NCBI RefSeq assembly: GCF_009760925.1
Contig: NZ_VRLV01000014.1
Span: 232,874-296,873, forward strand
Source: Nonomuraea typhae
GTDB taxonomy: Bacteria > Actinomycetota > Actinomycetes > Streptosporangiales > Streptosporangiaceae
Direction: 5' to 3'
Length of the DNA stretch: 64,000 nucleotides
Below are positions 9,375-18,283 of the stretch, piece by piece. The notes beneath the pieces were generated by a model. That model was not told where the DNA came from. It saw only the letters and a program-made list of their open reading frames with translations, and ran no database searches. Position 1 is the first letter of the stretch, and each line of letters starts with the position of its first letter. A program made the translations under genes and the position numbers.

Positions 9375-12160
9375 TCCAGGTGGGCGAGCATGGCACGGAC
9401 CTCGGCGGCCTCCGGCGTACCCAGGTGGGTGTAGAGGTCGAGCGCCCGCTTGGCATGGTCTCGAACGAGATCGACCCGGTGGAGATCAAGGTAGGCGCCC
9501 GCCAGTCCGCGATGCGCCCTGGCCTGCTCCGGCAGCACACCTATCTCCCCGGCCAGCGCGAGCGCCGCCTCGTGGTCGGCCACCGCGCGTGACGGCCGGC
9601 CCATCGCGCGGGCGACCTCACCCAGCCCGTTGAGCCCGGTCGCCTCGTCGCTGCGGTATCCCAGCCGCCGGCACAACCGAACAGACCGGTACAGGTTGGC
9701 GTGCGCGTCCGACAGCAACCCCTGTCGCCGATACACCGTCCCGATGCTGCTCAGTATCCGCGCTTCCTCCACCCCCAGCCCCAGCTCGCGATACAGGTCC
9801 AGAGCCAGCCGCAGGTACTCGTGCGCCAGCGGATAGGCCCCCTGCAGCTCGTGCACCAGCCCGAGGTTCCCCAGCGCGGCCGCCTCCCCGACCCGCTCGC
9901 CGATCGCCCTGCAGAGCTCCAGTACCTGCCAGAAACACTTGTGCGCCTCGGCGTGGTCGCGCAACCGCAGGCACACGTCGCCGAGGTGGTTCAACGCCCG
10001 CCCCTCGCCGCGCGGGTCGCCGAGCTCCCGGTACAACCGCAGCGCGTGCAGGTAGTGCTCGCGCGCCTGCACGTAGCTCCCCTGGCGCAGGTAGACCACG
10101 CCCAGGTCGACGAGCGCTCTGCTCTCCCCAGCCCGGTCGCCGCGCCGCCTGCTGACCTTCAGCGCCAGGCGGTGGAGCATGAAGGCGTCGGCGTAGTGGG
10201 CGTGCTCGTCGAGGTAGCGATGCAACCCCTGGGCCAGTCCGGTGACGTAGGCGGGCAGGTCGTGTTCAGCGGCGTATGCCGCGACGGCCACGAGGTTGGC
10301 GCGTTCCGTCTCCAGCTCGGCCGCGGGAAGCGACAACGATCCGAGATAGTGGTCGAACAGCCTGATCAGCGCCTCGCGCTGCCTGTCGGCCGTCTCCTCT
10401 GCGTCCGCGGTGCAACGGGCGTGCTCGCGCAGCAGGTCGTGGAAGGCGTAGCGGCCGAACCGCTGCTGGATCAGGACGTGCGCGTCGAGCAATCCCTCCA
10501 GCAGCGTTTCCGTCCTGGAGACCGGGAGCGCGGCCAGCGCGGCGGCGGCGTTGACGTCGATGTCGCCGCCGGGGTGCAGGCCCAGCAGCCGGAACAGGCG
10601 CTGCTGGTCGGGATCCAGGTGCTGGTACGACAGGGTGAAGGCGGCCTTCACCCCGCGATCGGCCGCGGTGAGCTCGTCCAGCCTGCCGCTCTGGGCGGCC
10701 AGGCGCCGGGCGAGGTAGTCGACGTCCCAGAGCGGCCGGCGATGCAGGCGGGTCGCGGCGATCCGTACGGCCAGCGGGAGGAACCCGCACAGTCGCAGCA
10801 CCCGCAGCACGGCGGCGGGATCGTTGATCGCCCGCTCCCCCACGATCGCCGTGAACAGCTCCACCGCGTCGGCCTCGGCGAGCGTGTCGAGGGACAGGGT
10901 GCGCGCGCCGTCCGGGTAGGCCAGGCGGTGGCGGCTGGTGATGATGACCATACTGTCGGCCGTACCGGGAAGAAGGGGCAGGATCTGCGCGACGCCCGCG
11001 GCGTTGTCGAGCACGACGAGCACCCGGCGTCCTGCCAGCTCCGAGCGCCACAATGCCGCCCGGTCGCCGGTGGCCGCGGCGATGCGGTCCGCGGGTACGC
11101 GTAGCTGGCGCAGCAGTGATTCCAGTGCCGCCTCGGGCTCGACGGGCGGGTGCCCTGCCGTGTGCGCGTGCAGGTCGATGAAGAGCTGCCCGTCGGGGTA
11201 GCGGCAGGCGAGCCGATGGGCGGCGTGGATGGCCAGGGCGGTCTTGCCGATCCCGCCCATACCGTCGATCGCGATGATCGGCACTCCTGGACAGGCGAGA
11301 AGGTCGAGCTCGGCGGCGCGTCCGGCGAAGTCGGGAATGTCGTACGGCAGGCTGCTCACCCCTGCCACAGGCGGGACAGGCGCGCTCACCCCTGCCACGG
11401 GCGGGAAGGACGCGGCCAGACCGGGCTCGTCACGCAGGATGGACTGCTCCAGCATGACGAAGAGCCTGCTGGGATCCAGCCCCTGGCTCTCGATGAGGGT
11501 GGCGCGGAAGGTGCGGGCCACGGCCAGGGCGTCCGCCTGCCGTCCCGCGCGATGCAGAGCGAGCATGAGCTGGCAGGTCAGCCGCTCCCGCAGCGGGTGG
11601 GTCGCCTGCACGGCGATGAGTTCGGCGATGAGGTCGTCGTGGCGGCCGAGGGACAGTTCGAGGTCGGCCAGGCGTTCGAAGGCCGCCAGCCGCCGCTCCT
11701 CGAGCCGCGACCGCGCGTCGGGCGCGTAATCGGCGTTCACGCCGGTCAGCGGCTGCCCCACCCACAATGCCAGGGCGGCGCGGAGCTGCGCCGCCGCCGC
11801 ATCCGGCTCGGTGGCGGCACGTTCGTGAGCGTGGGCGACCTGGGTGGTGAACTCCTCCAGGTCCAGCTGCCCCGGCTCGGGCACGAGCACGTATCCGGCC
11901 GCCTTCGTGCGTAACGCGTCCGGCAGGCCGGCCGCGCGCAACGCCCGGCGGATGCCCGTGACCGCGCCGTGGATCTGGCTGCGAGCCGTCCCCGGTGGGG
12001 TCGGGCCCCACATCGCCTCGATGAGCTGCTCGGTGCTCACCACGTGGCGAGCGTGCAGGAGCAGGTAGGCGAGCACGGCGCGGTGGCGCGGCGCGAGCTC
12101 GGGCAACCATCGGTCTCCGTCCGAGACAGCGACTTGCCCAAGGACCTCGAAACGCACCAT
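9365..12160 (-). CDS. AfsR-family regulator (SARP/NB-ARC/TPR)
   Basis: At 931 residues it has the full AfsR layout: an OmpR-type winged helix (1-90, starting MVRFEVLGQVAVSDGD), a BTAD domain (about 95-245), NB-ARC with Walker A GMGGIGKTALA near residue 300 and Walker B RRVLVVLDNA, then repeated TPR units to the end (for example ALNHLGDVCLRLRDHAEAH). The winged helix binds 11-bp-spaced direct repeats near promoters. It is divergent from the small SARP gene, with 70 bases between the starts. It adjoins the RiPP locus and is a candidate for its control, though this is inferred from position only. Confidence 0.9.
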   Translation of the reverse strand: MVRFEVLGQVAVSDGDRWLPELAPRHRAVLAYLLLHARHVVSTEQLIEAMWGPTPPGTARSQIHGAVTGIRRALRAAGLPDALRTKAAGYVLVPEPGQLDLEEFTTQVAHAHERAATEPDAAAAQLRAALALWVGQPLTGVNADYAPDARSRLEERRLAAFERLADLELSLGRHDDLIAELIAVQATHPLRERLTCQLMLALHRAGRQADALAVARTFRATLIESQGLDPSRLFVMLEQSILRDEPGLAASFPPVAGVSAPVPPVAGVSSLPYDIPDFAGRAAELDLLACPGVPIIAIDGMGGIGKTALAIHAAHRLACRYPDGQLFIDLHAHTAGHPPVEPEAALESLLRQLRVPADRIAAATGDRAALWRSELAGRRVLVVLDNAAGVAQILPLLPGTADSMVIITSRHRLAYPDGARTLSLDTLAEADAVELFTAIVGERAINDPAAVLRVLRLCGFLPLAVRIAATRLHRRPLWDVDYLARRLAAQSGRLDELTAADRGVKAAFTLSYQHLDPDQQRLFRLLGLHPGGDIDVNAAAALAALPVSRTETLLEGLLDAHVLIQQRFGRYAFHDLLREHARCTADAEETADRQREALIRLFDHYLGSLSLPAAELETERANLVAVAAYAAEHDLPAYVTGLAQGLHRYLDEHAHYADAFMLHRLALKVSRRRGDRAGESRALVDLGVVYLRQGSYVQAREHYLHALRLYRELGDPRGEGRALNHLGDVCLRLRDHAEAHKCFWQVLELCRAIGERVGEAAALGNLGLVHELQGAYPLAHEYLRLALDLYRELGLGVEEARILSSIGTVYRRQGLLSDAHANLYRSVRLCRRLGYRSDEATGLNGLGEVARAMGRPSRAVADHEAALALAGEIGVLPEQARAHRGLAGAYLDLHRVDLVRDHAKRALDLYTHLGTPEAAEVRAMLAHLDDA

Positions 12161-12230
12161 ACGGTCACATTACGGCATATCGATCATGTATCGCGCGGCT
12201 ATCGGGGATGTGTCGGAGCCCCCGCGCACA

Positions 12231-13142
12231 ATGGTCGTCGTGACACAGATCATGCTGCTGAGCACCGTGCACCTGCGCAGCGGCGAGCGGACCGTGCGCC
12301 CCTCCCACGAGCGCGTACGCTGCCTGCTAGCCATGCTGGCCTGCAGATCGAACGAGCTGGTACCCGATGACGCGCTGGTCGACGGAATCTGGGGCGACTC
12401 GCCTCCCGCCCACCCCGTCGACTCGTTGTACACCTGTGCCCTACGACTGCGCAGAACGCTGAGCGCCGCCTCCTACAGCGGGCGCGTGGCCCGCTCCCGA
12501 GGCGGATACATTCTGGAAGCCGATCCGCACACGGTAGACCTATCCAGGTTCCGGCGGGATGTGAGCAGGGCGCACGCCGCCGCCAGAGCCGGTCAGGACC
12601 ACGCGGCCGACCGGCTGTTCGAGAAGGCCATCAGCCTCTGCACCGAGACGCCGCTGGCAGATGTGCGCTCCGACTGGGCCGGGCGCACCCGCGAGACGCT
12701 CAACAGGCACCGGCTGAGCGCGCAGGTCGCCGCCGCCGAGGTGGGTCTGCGGCTGGGACGGCACCTCGAGCTCCTGCCTTCGCTGGAGGCTCTGTCGGCC
12801 GCGCATCCGCTGGACGAGCGGATCGCCGGCCTGCTCATGGTCGCCCGGTATCGCGCGGGCGGCCAGGCGGGCGCGCTGACCTGCTACGCCGCCCTGCGCC
12901 GCCGCCTGGTCGAGGAGCTGGGCAGCGAACCTGGCCCCGCCGTGAAGGAGCTGCACGAGGACATCCTCTCCTCAGATGCGAAGCAGAGTCCTGGCCAGGG
13001 CGTCCGCCTGGCGCAGCAGCGGAGAGTCGACCCGGGGCCTGGCCAGCCGCCCGGTCGCGGCGCCACCGACGACCCCCGGCCCGAAGGCGAACCTCGCCGG
13101 ATGTACGGCGAGCGTCCTGTCATGCAGCCGCCGGTCGGGTAG
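12231..13142 (+). CDS. Small SARP-type transcription activator, probably pathway-specific
   Basis: The ATG at 12231 gives 303 residues; a longer frame starts at 12186. An OmpR-like winged helix (about 1-95, with LVPDDALVDGIWGDSPP) is followed by a BTAD domain ending ELGSEPGPAVKELHEDIL near residue 245. The last 55 residues are low in predicted structure and lie over the 3' end of the FAD gene on the other strand. SARPs of this size switch on antibiotic clusters by binding direct repeats that overlap the -35 region. Such repeats lie upstream of the precursor gene at 21967-21995. Confidence 0.87.
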   Translation: MVVVTQIMLLSTVHLRSGERTVRPSHERVRCLLAMLACRSNELVPDDALVDGIWGDSPPAHPVDSLYTCALRLRRTLSAASYSGRVARSRGGYILEADPHTVDLSRFRRDVSRAHAAARAGQDHAADRLFEKAISLCTETPLADVRSDWAGRTRETLNRHRLSAQVAAAEVGLRLGRHLELLPSLEALSAAHPLDERIAGLLMVARYRAGGQAGALTCYAALRRRLVEELGSEPGPAVKELHEDILSSDAKQSPGQGVRLAQQRRVDPGPGQPPGRGATDDPRPEGEPRRMYGERPVMQPPVG

Positions 13143-14567
13143 CCGGACGCTCAGCAGACCGCCTTCTTCCGCGCACTCTCCCCGGGCCAGCAACCGGCGC
13201 AGCAGCGGGTCGGCGGTCCTGCTGAGACACGCCCTGGGTTGTCTGGCCTCGATCAGCACCCTCGCCTCGACCGGGTGGCGTAGCGTCCCGGAACTCGCCA
13301 GCCAGGGATCGCCGCCCGTCACCGTGAGCCCCGCGCCCATGAAGGTGACCACACCCGCTTCCGCCAGCGCGCACAGCTCCTCGATCCGCGCGGGCGGCGG
13401 CCCGTTGGCGAAGGCCGCCAGCAGCCCGCGCAGGTGGGGGCGCGCGTGCGCCACGGCCGTCAGACCGTAGGCCAGCACCATGTCAGCCCGGTGGGCGGCG
13501 TCGGCGCGGCGGGCGAGGTCCGACCTGAGCCTGCTGATCATCCAGGTTCGCAACTCCCCCGGGTGCCACCCGCCGACCCCGGCGAGCGGGGCGATCAGCC
13601 GGTCGACGTCGAGGCGGTCGGCTGGAGAGGGGACCGCGTCCTCGATCAGCGCGGCCATCTCGCGACTGCCCCAGGCCAGCTCCACGACCCGGGATTCGAA
13701 GAGCTCCCACGCCATGCGCAGGCGCCCCGAGTCGAAGAGGCCGTGATAGTAAGCCAGCGCCAGGTCCTTGACCGCGGAGGAGTGCGGCGGTGGCGGCACC
13801 CGCACCCCCTCCCAGGAGTAGCCGAACTGCGCGTGATGCGGAACTCCACGCCGCGACCCGGCGAACAGTGCCGGCTCGTGACCGCTCGGCAGGTAGACCA
13901 GCCGCCCGTCCGGACCGGCGTCGAACCGCCCGCCGCGACCGGAGGTCAGCAGCGTCACCACGTCGAAGAAGGTCAGCCCCAGCCCTCGGACGATCACCGG
14001 TTCCCCTGGCTCTATCAGGTCGAGCGGCAGGTCGTCGGCGTACCCCGCCTGCAGATGGTGCGGCGCGTCGTCCTCGGGCACGACCGGCGTGTGGCCCTGG
14101 GTCAGGAGCACCGCGTCCGCTTCCAGCCTCCGGCCGCCGGACAGCTCCACGTGCTGCCGCCCGCCCGGGCCGTCCCGCAGGTCGATGGCCTGGGCTCGGT
14201 GGTGATGGACTTGTACGGCAGGCCCCGCCGTACGGACGACATGACGAAACGCGTGTGCCAGGTATTCACCCTGCACCGCCCGGGGCACGAAGCCGCCCTC
14301 GCCGCCCAGCCATTCGCCCAGCGTGGGTCCGGGCCTGATCGGCCCGCGACAGCGCACGGAGGCGTCGGTGTACAGGGTGACGGTGTCCGCAGGGGTGTTG
14401 GTGCGCAGCAGCTCCGGCTGCCCGGAACGCCAGACCCGCCCGGCTCCTGGCTCGTACGGATCGACGACGTGCAGGTCCAGCCGGTGCCGCGCGTTCGCGC
14501 AGAGCCGTTCCGCCACGCAGGTCCCTGTCGGCCCCGCGCCGACGATCACGATCGAGGCGGGTTCCAC
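12972..14567 (-). CDS. FAD/NAD(P)-binding protein, last gene of the RiPP operon
   Basis: The 531-residue protein opens with a Rossmann dinucleotide motif, IVIVGAGPTGTCVAER, and has a second glycine-containing strand-turn near residue 190 (GEPVIVRGLGLTFFD). The pattern resembles the FAD-NAD(P)-binding family used in peptide and siderophore tailoring. It overlaps the partner gene by 22 bases and so belongs to the operon. A tailoring oxidation, or a role in re-reducing the MNIO iron site, are both possible; neither is shown. Its final 171 bases overlap the SARP gene on the opposite strand. Confidence 0.8.
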   Translation of the reverse strand: MEPASIVIVGAGPTGTCVAERLCANARHRLDLHVVDPYEPGAGRVWRSGQPELLRTNTPADTVTLYTDASVRCRGPIRPGPTLGEWLGGEGGFVPRAVQGEYLAHAFRHVVRTAGPAVQVHHHRAQAIDLRDGPGGRQHVELSGGRRLEADAVLLTQGHTPVVPEDDAPHHLQAGYADDLPLDLIEPGEPVIVRGLGLTFFDVVTLLTSGRGGRFDAGPDGRLVYLPSGHEPALFAGSRRGVPHHAQFGYSWEGVRVPPPPHSSAVKDLALAYYHGLFDSGRLRMAWELFESRVVELAWGSREMAALIEDAVPSPADRLDVDRLIAPLAGVGGWHPGELRTWMISRLRSDLARRADAAHRADMVLAYGLTAVAHARPHLRGLLAAFANGPPPARIEELCALAEAGVVTFMGAGLTVTGGDPWLASSGTLRHPVEARVLIEARQPRACLSRTADPLLRRLLARGECAEEGGLLSVRLPDRRLHDRTLAVHPARFAFGPGVVGGAATGRLARPRVDSPLLRQADALARTLLRI

Positions 14568-15217
14568 GTCACCAGTCCCAGACGGCTCAGGCGGGTCAGT
14601 TCACGCTCGCCGAGGCCCTCCCCTGCGAGCAGCAGGCCGGCCAGCTCCTGCCCGATGGGGTAGGTGCGGATCTGCCTGCCCGAGCTGGCCTGCAGGATGT
14701 AGTGCGCGGGCCGGTCGGTGACCGTGGCGATGTCATCGCCCAGGATCAGCCGCTGCCGCAGGTCGGCCACCGGGAAGGAGAAGGACAGGACGGCCACGCC
14801 GGGCGCGAGCATGGGAGCGAGCGGCGCGGGCCGGAGCATCAGCTCGAACCACGTCGTCTCGAACCTGATCATCTCCCGCAGCCGGTGGTTCCCGGCCAGG
14901 GACCGCAGGTGGGTGCCGATCGCGACGAAGTCGGCGGGCGTCGTAGAGCGGATCCGCACCTGGTCGACGCAGCGGGCGATCAGCTCGGGCGTCCCCTGCT
15001 CGGCCATCAGCAACGCCGATCCGGGGAACTTGGCCCGCACCCAGGAACGCCGCCGTTCGACGTGCACCAGCGTGGTGATCTCGAACTGGCGCCGGTCCAT
15101 CGCGCACAACGTCAGCGCGTCCGCCCGGCTCACCCCGAAACCCCCGGGGTCGGCGCGCAGCCTGTCCAGCAGGCCGGGATCGTTGATCAGCTCGGCCAGC
15201 AACGCCTGCACGCTCAC
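14546..15217 (-). CDS. Putative MNIO partner protein
   Basis: The GTG start sits inside a GTGA overlap with the MNIO stop, so translation is coupled. The 223-residue product begins with a short helical segment (LLAELINDPGLLDRLRADP) and continues with helices and a C-terminal stretch of strands. MNIO enzymes regularly work with a small adjacent protein that captures the precursor leader (the BufC, TglI or MbnC role). I infer that role from position, size and coupling, since I cannot show sequence membership of a named partner family. It ends with WNPPRS. Confidence 0.65.
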   Translation of the reverse strand: MSVQALLAELINDPGLLDRLRADPGGFGVSRADALTLCAMDRRQFEITTLVHVERRRSWVRAKFPGSALLMAEQGTPELIARCVDQVRIRSTTPADFVAIGTHLRSLAGNHRLREMIRFETTWFELMLRPAPLAPMLAPGVAVLSFSFPVADLRQRLILGDDIATVTDRPAHYILQASSGRQIRTYPIGQELAGLLLAGEGLGERELTRLSRLGLVTWNPPRS

Positions 15218-16020
15218 GCGACGGCCCGCCTGGCCCGATCCAGATCGGTCTTGAACTCGGCGAAGTCCGCAGGCATGTTGTCGTCTCGCTCGATCGCGAC
15301 CGCCCGGATCGGCTGCCTGCTCGCGAGGTAGGTCAGCAGCTCGAACACCTCCTCGCCCACCGGCGCGTCGTGGGAGTCCAGCACCACCCCGCCCAGCTCG
15401 TCGCGCACGACGTTGCCCGCCAGATGCACCTGGACGACCCGCTCCAGCGGGATGGCGTCGAGGAAGGCGTAGGGGTCGAAACCGAGGTTGCGCGCGTTGA
15501 CGGCGACGTTGTTGAGGTCGAGCAGCAGCCCGCCGTCGCAGTGCTCGAGGATCTCGGTGATCAGCTCCGCCTCGGTCAGCTCCGCGGTGAGGTCGAGGTG
15601 GTAGACGATGTTCTCCAGCAGGAAGGGCCGGTTGATGCGCTCCTGGACCTGCCGTACCTTGGCGGCGACCTGCCGGGCCTTGTCCCTGGTGCGCCAGACC
15701 GGGGTGAACGTGCCGAGGTCCAGGTCGCCCTCGCGGGTGAAGCACAGGTGGTCGCTGGCCCAGGGCGCGTCCACGGCGTCGGCCACACGCGCCACCTCGT
15801 CGACGTAGGCCGGGTCGAGCGGGCCGTCGGACCCGATCGACATCCCCACCCCGTGCGGGATCAGGGGGAAGTGCTCGCCCAGGTGCGCGAGCAGGTCGAG
15901 CGACTGGGGGCGGCCGATGAACTGGTCGGTGATGATCTCCAGCCAGTCGATGTCGTCCCGGTTGTCCATGACCTGCTCGTACAGGCCCATGCTGTAGGTC
16001 AGCCCGAATCCGAGGTCCAT
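15214..16020 (-). CDS. MNIO (DUF692) multinuclear non-haem iron oxidase
   Basis: The product has 268 residues, close to the 270-300 usual for DUF692 TIM-barrel enzymes. The metal-site motifs occur in order: IPHGVGMSIG, SDHLCFT, LLENIVYH, LLDLNNVAVNA, VQVHLAGN, SHDAPV and ERDDN, providing the His, Asp, Glu and Asn ligands for two or three irons. Family members carry out oxygen-dependent Cys chemistry: thioamide/oxazolone in methanobactin, carbon excision in the thiaglutamate pathway, and 5-thiooxazole in bufferins. The ATG at 16020 overlaps the ABC gene by 22 bases. The six Cys of the precursor are the obvious candidate substrates. Confidence 0.9.
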   Translation of the reverse strand: MDLGFGLTYSMGLYEQVMDNRDDIDWLEIITDQFIGRPQSLDLLAHLGEHFPLIPHGVGMSIGSDGPLDPAYVDEVARVADAVDAPWASDHLCFTREGDLDLGTFTPVWRTRDKARQVAAKVRQVQERINRPFLLENIVYHLDLTAELTEAELITEILEHCDGGLLLDLNNVAVNARNLGFDPYAFLDAIPLERVVQVHLAGNVVRDELGGVVLDSHDAPVGEEVFELLTYLASRQPIRAVAIERDDNMPADFAEFKTDLDRARRAVA

Positions 16021-17708
16021 GCCTGCCCTCTCTGGGTGTCGAGCAGCGCCGCGTAGGCGCCGCCGTAGGTGCTCAGCTCGCCGTGGGTGCCGGCCTCGAC
16101 GACCCTGCCGCGCTCCATCACCACGACGCGGTCGCCGGGTTCGAGACGGGGAATGCGGTGCGCGATGATGATCAGTGTGCGGCCGCGGCAGTGGGCGCGC
16201 AGCGCCTCGTGGACCCGGTCCGCTGTCAGGGCGTCGAGGGCGCTGGTGGCCTCGTCGAAGATCAGCACCCGCGCCGGAGTCAGCAGGGTCCTGGCGATGC
16301 CCAGCCGCTGGCGTTCGCCGCCCGACAACTGGTGACCGTCCTGGCCGATGGCGGACTCCCAGCCGTCCGATGCGGGCAGGCATGCGACCTCCGCCGCCTC
16401 GGCCAGCTCGGCCGGCCCCGCCTCCGGGTTGGCGAACAGCAGGTTCTCCCTGAGAGATGCCTGGAACAGGGCGGTGTGCTGCGGTGTCAGCGCCACGATG
16501 CGCCGCAGTTCGGCAGTGCCTGGCCGTACCTGCCCGGCCGGCGGCGGGAGCAGGCCCGCCAGGATCAACCCCAGGGTGCTCTTGCCGGAACCGGTGCTGC
16601 CCGCGATCACGGTGACCGACCCGGCGGGGAAGTCGAGCGAGACGTCATCCAGCACCAGATCCTCGTCGTAACCGTAGGAGAGGCCGCGTACCGACAGGTC
16701 GGGCGGCTCACCGGCGGAAGCGACCGTGTCGCCCTCGACCTCGGGCAGGTCGAGGTACAGGAAGACGCGCTCGAACATCGCGACAGAGGTCTGCAGGCTC
16801 GCGCTGAGCTGCAGCAGCCGCTCGATCGGGTCGGACAGCCGCATTTGCAGGATCGCCAGGACGACGACGGCGCCCACCGACACGCCTGTCACGAGCGTCC
16901 CCGACAGCAGGTAGATCATCGGCGGCACGCAGGCGAGCGAGGCCCCGATGACGGAGTAGGCGTAGGCGCCGATGACCCGCTGGCGGAAGGTGACCTCGCG
17001 CAGCCTGGTGCTCAGCTCCACGAACCGTTCACGCTGCTGTGCCGTACGGCAGAGCGTGCGGGCGACGACGACGCCGGTGGGCGACAGGTTCTCGGCGACG
17101 AAGCGCAGGACGCCGCTCACCTGGCGCTGCCGGTCGGCGGCCAGCGCCCTGCGGCGGCGGGCGAAACGCTGGTTCAGCAGGCTGAGCAGGGCGGCGAGCG
17201 CGAAGGAGGCCAGCGCGAGCGGCCAGCTCAGCATGAGCATCGCGACCGCCGCGGCGACCAGACTGGCCGTCTGCGCGATCGCGTCCTGAGCCACGACGGT
17301 GACGAACCTGTCGGCGCCGTCGACGTCGTTGAGCACCCGGGTCTGGATCTCGCTCTGGCCCTGCTCGCTGTAGAAACGCAGCGGCTGCGATCGGGCGTGG
17401 TCGTAGACCTCGACCCGCAGGGCGGTGGTGATCCGCTGGCCGACCCAGTTGTTCAGGGCGACCTGCCCCGCCGCAAGCCCGCTGTTGAGCAGCCCGGCCC
17501 CGGCCATCAGCGCGCACAACACCGTGAGCGGCGCCACGTCGCGGGCCGGGAGTGCGTCGTCGATCACGCGTTGCAGGAGGAGCGGCGCGGCCACGCCCAG
17601 GCCGATCCTGGTGAAACTCATCAGGATCGACCCGGCGACCTGCCACCGGTAGGGGCGGAAGCGCCCGCCCATCCTGCGCAGAACCGTCGCCGTGGTGACC
17701 TCGGCCAT
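15999..17708 (-). CDS. ABC exporter, fused membrane and ATPase domains
   Basis: The 569-residue protein is a half-transporter. An N-terminal exporter domain of about six membrane segments (residues 20-300) precedes an ATPase with Walker A AGSTGSGKSTLG, signature LSGGERQRLGIA, Walker B VLIFDEATSALD and H-loop AHRIPRL. It presumably acts as a homodimer exporting the finished peptide and possibly giving self-resistance. No C39 peptidase domain is present, so it does not cut the leader. Its ATG shares one base with the preceding stop (TGATG). Confidence 0.9.
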   Translation of the reverse strand: MAEVTTATVLRRMGGRFRPYRWQVAGSILMSFTRIGLGVAAPLLLQRVIDDALPARDVAPLTVLCALMAGAGLLNSGLAAGQVALNNWVGQRITTALRVEVYDHARSQPLRFYSEQGQSEIQTRVLNDVDGADRFVTVVAQDAIAQTASLVAAAVAMLMLSWPLALASFALAALLSLLNQRFARRRRALAADRQRQVSGVLRFVAENLSPTGVVVARTLCRTAQQRERFVELSTRLREVTFRQRVIGAYAYSVIGASLACVPPMIYLLSGTLVTGVSVGAVVVLAILQMRLSDPIERLLQLSASLQTSVAMFERVFLYLDLPEVEGDTVASAGEPPDLSVRGLSYGYDEDLVLDDVSLDFPAGSVTVIAGSTGSGKSTLGLILAGLLPPPAGQVRPGTAELRRIVALTPQHTALFQASLRENLLFANPEAGPAELAEAAEVACLPASDGWESAIGQDGHQLSGGERQRLGIARTLLTPARVLIFDEATSALDALTADRVHEALRAHCRGRTLIIIAHRIPRLEPGDRVVVMERGRVVEAGTHGELSTYGGAYAALLDTQRGQAWTSDSG

Positions 17709-18283
17709 CAGGGCGCGTAGCCCATCGCGATCGTGAACAGGTGCCGCGAACCGGGTGCGGCGGCCTTTGTGACCTCGCCGCTGGTCCTGCCGAAGGCCGA
17801 GCCTTCCAGACCGATCCGCCGCGCGGCCAGCCAGAGAGCGTACCCGAGAGCACCGGCCCGCACCAGCAGCCCGCCGTACGCCTCGCCGTCGATCCCGGCG
17901 AAGCGCCCGCAGACCAGGGCCAGAACCGGTGCGTCCGCATAGCGCCCCGGCAGTTCTGACAGCCATGGCGGCGACCCCAGCATGACGTCGGGACCGGCGT
18001 ACAGGCCGGGTTTCATCCCGGTCACGCGGTAGACAGCCAGCAGCACCTCCAGCCCGGCCTGCCCGTGGCGCTCGACCGGCCACTGGCCGCGTTGCGATTC
18101 GTGTGCCCTTTCCAGCGCTCTGACCAGGTCTTCACGGGCGGGCCGTACGGCTGAGAACTCCCGCACCGATCGGCGCCCCGCCAGCACGGAGTCCCAGGGC
18201 AGGTCGGCGCCGGGCAGCGCGCGGCGGGTCCTGGTCATGGCCGCGACGTGCTCGCCGGGGGCCTCGGGAAGGATCAGGGGCAT
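17708..18283 (-). CDS. Nitroreductase-fold azoline dehydrogenase, second half of a split SagB
   Basis: The ATG at 18283 gives 191 residues. GRRSVREFS near residue 32 is the FMN-phosphate-binding signature of the nitroreductase/SagB fold, followed by MKPGLYAGPDV and YGGLLVRAGALGYALWLAARRIGL. SagB-type enzymes oxidise azolines to azoles using FMN and often contain two such domains in one chain. Here the two domains are in consecutive genes, this one and the C-terminal third of the 18274-19833 product. They probably form a heteromer. The gene overlaps its upstream neighbour by ten bases. Confidence 0.82.
   Translation of the reverse strand: MPLILPEAPGEHVAAMTRTRRALPGADLPWDSVLAGRRSVREFSAVRPAREDLVRALERAHESQRGQWPVERHGQAGLEVLLAVYRVTGMKPGLYAGPDVMLGSPPWLSELPGRYADAPVLALVCGRFAGIDGEAYGGLLVRAGALGYALWLAARRIGLEGSAFGRTSGEVTKAAAPGSRHLFTIAMGYAP

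Noticed and set aside
16083..17720. 545-codon plus-strand open frame
   Set aside because: Mirrors the ABC exporter on the other strand and has no domain signature.
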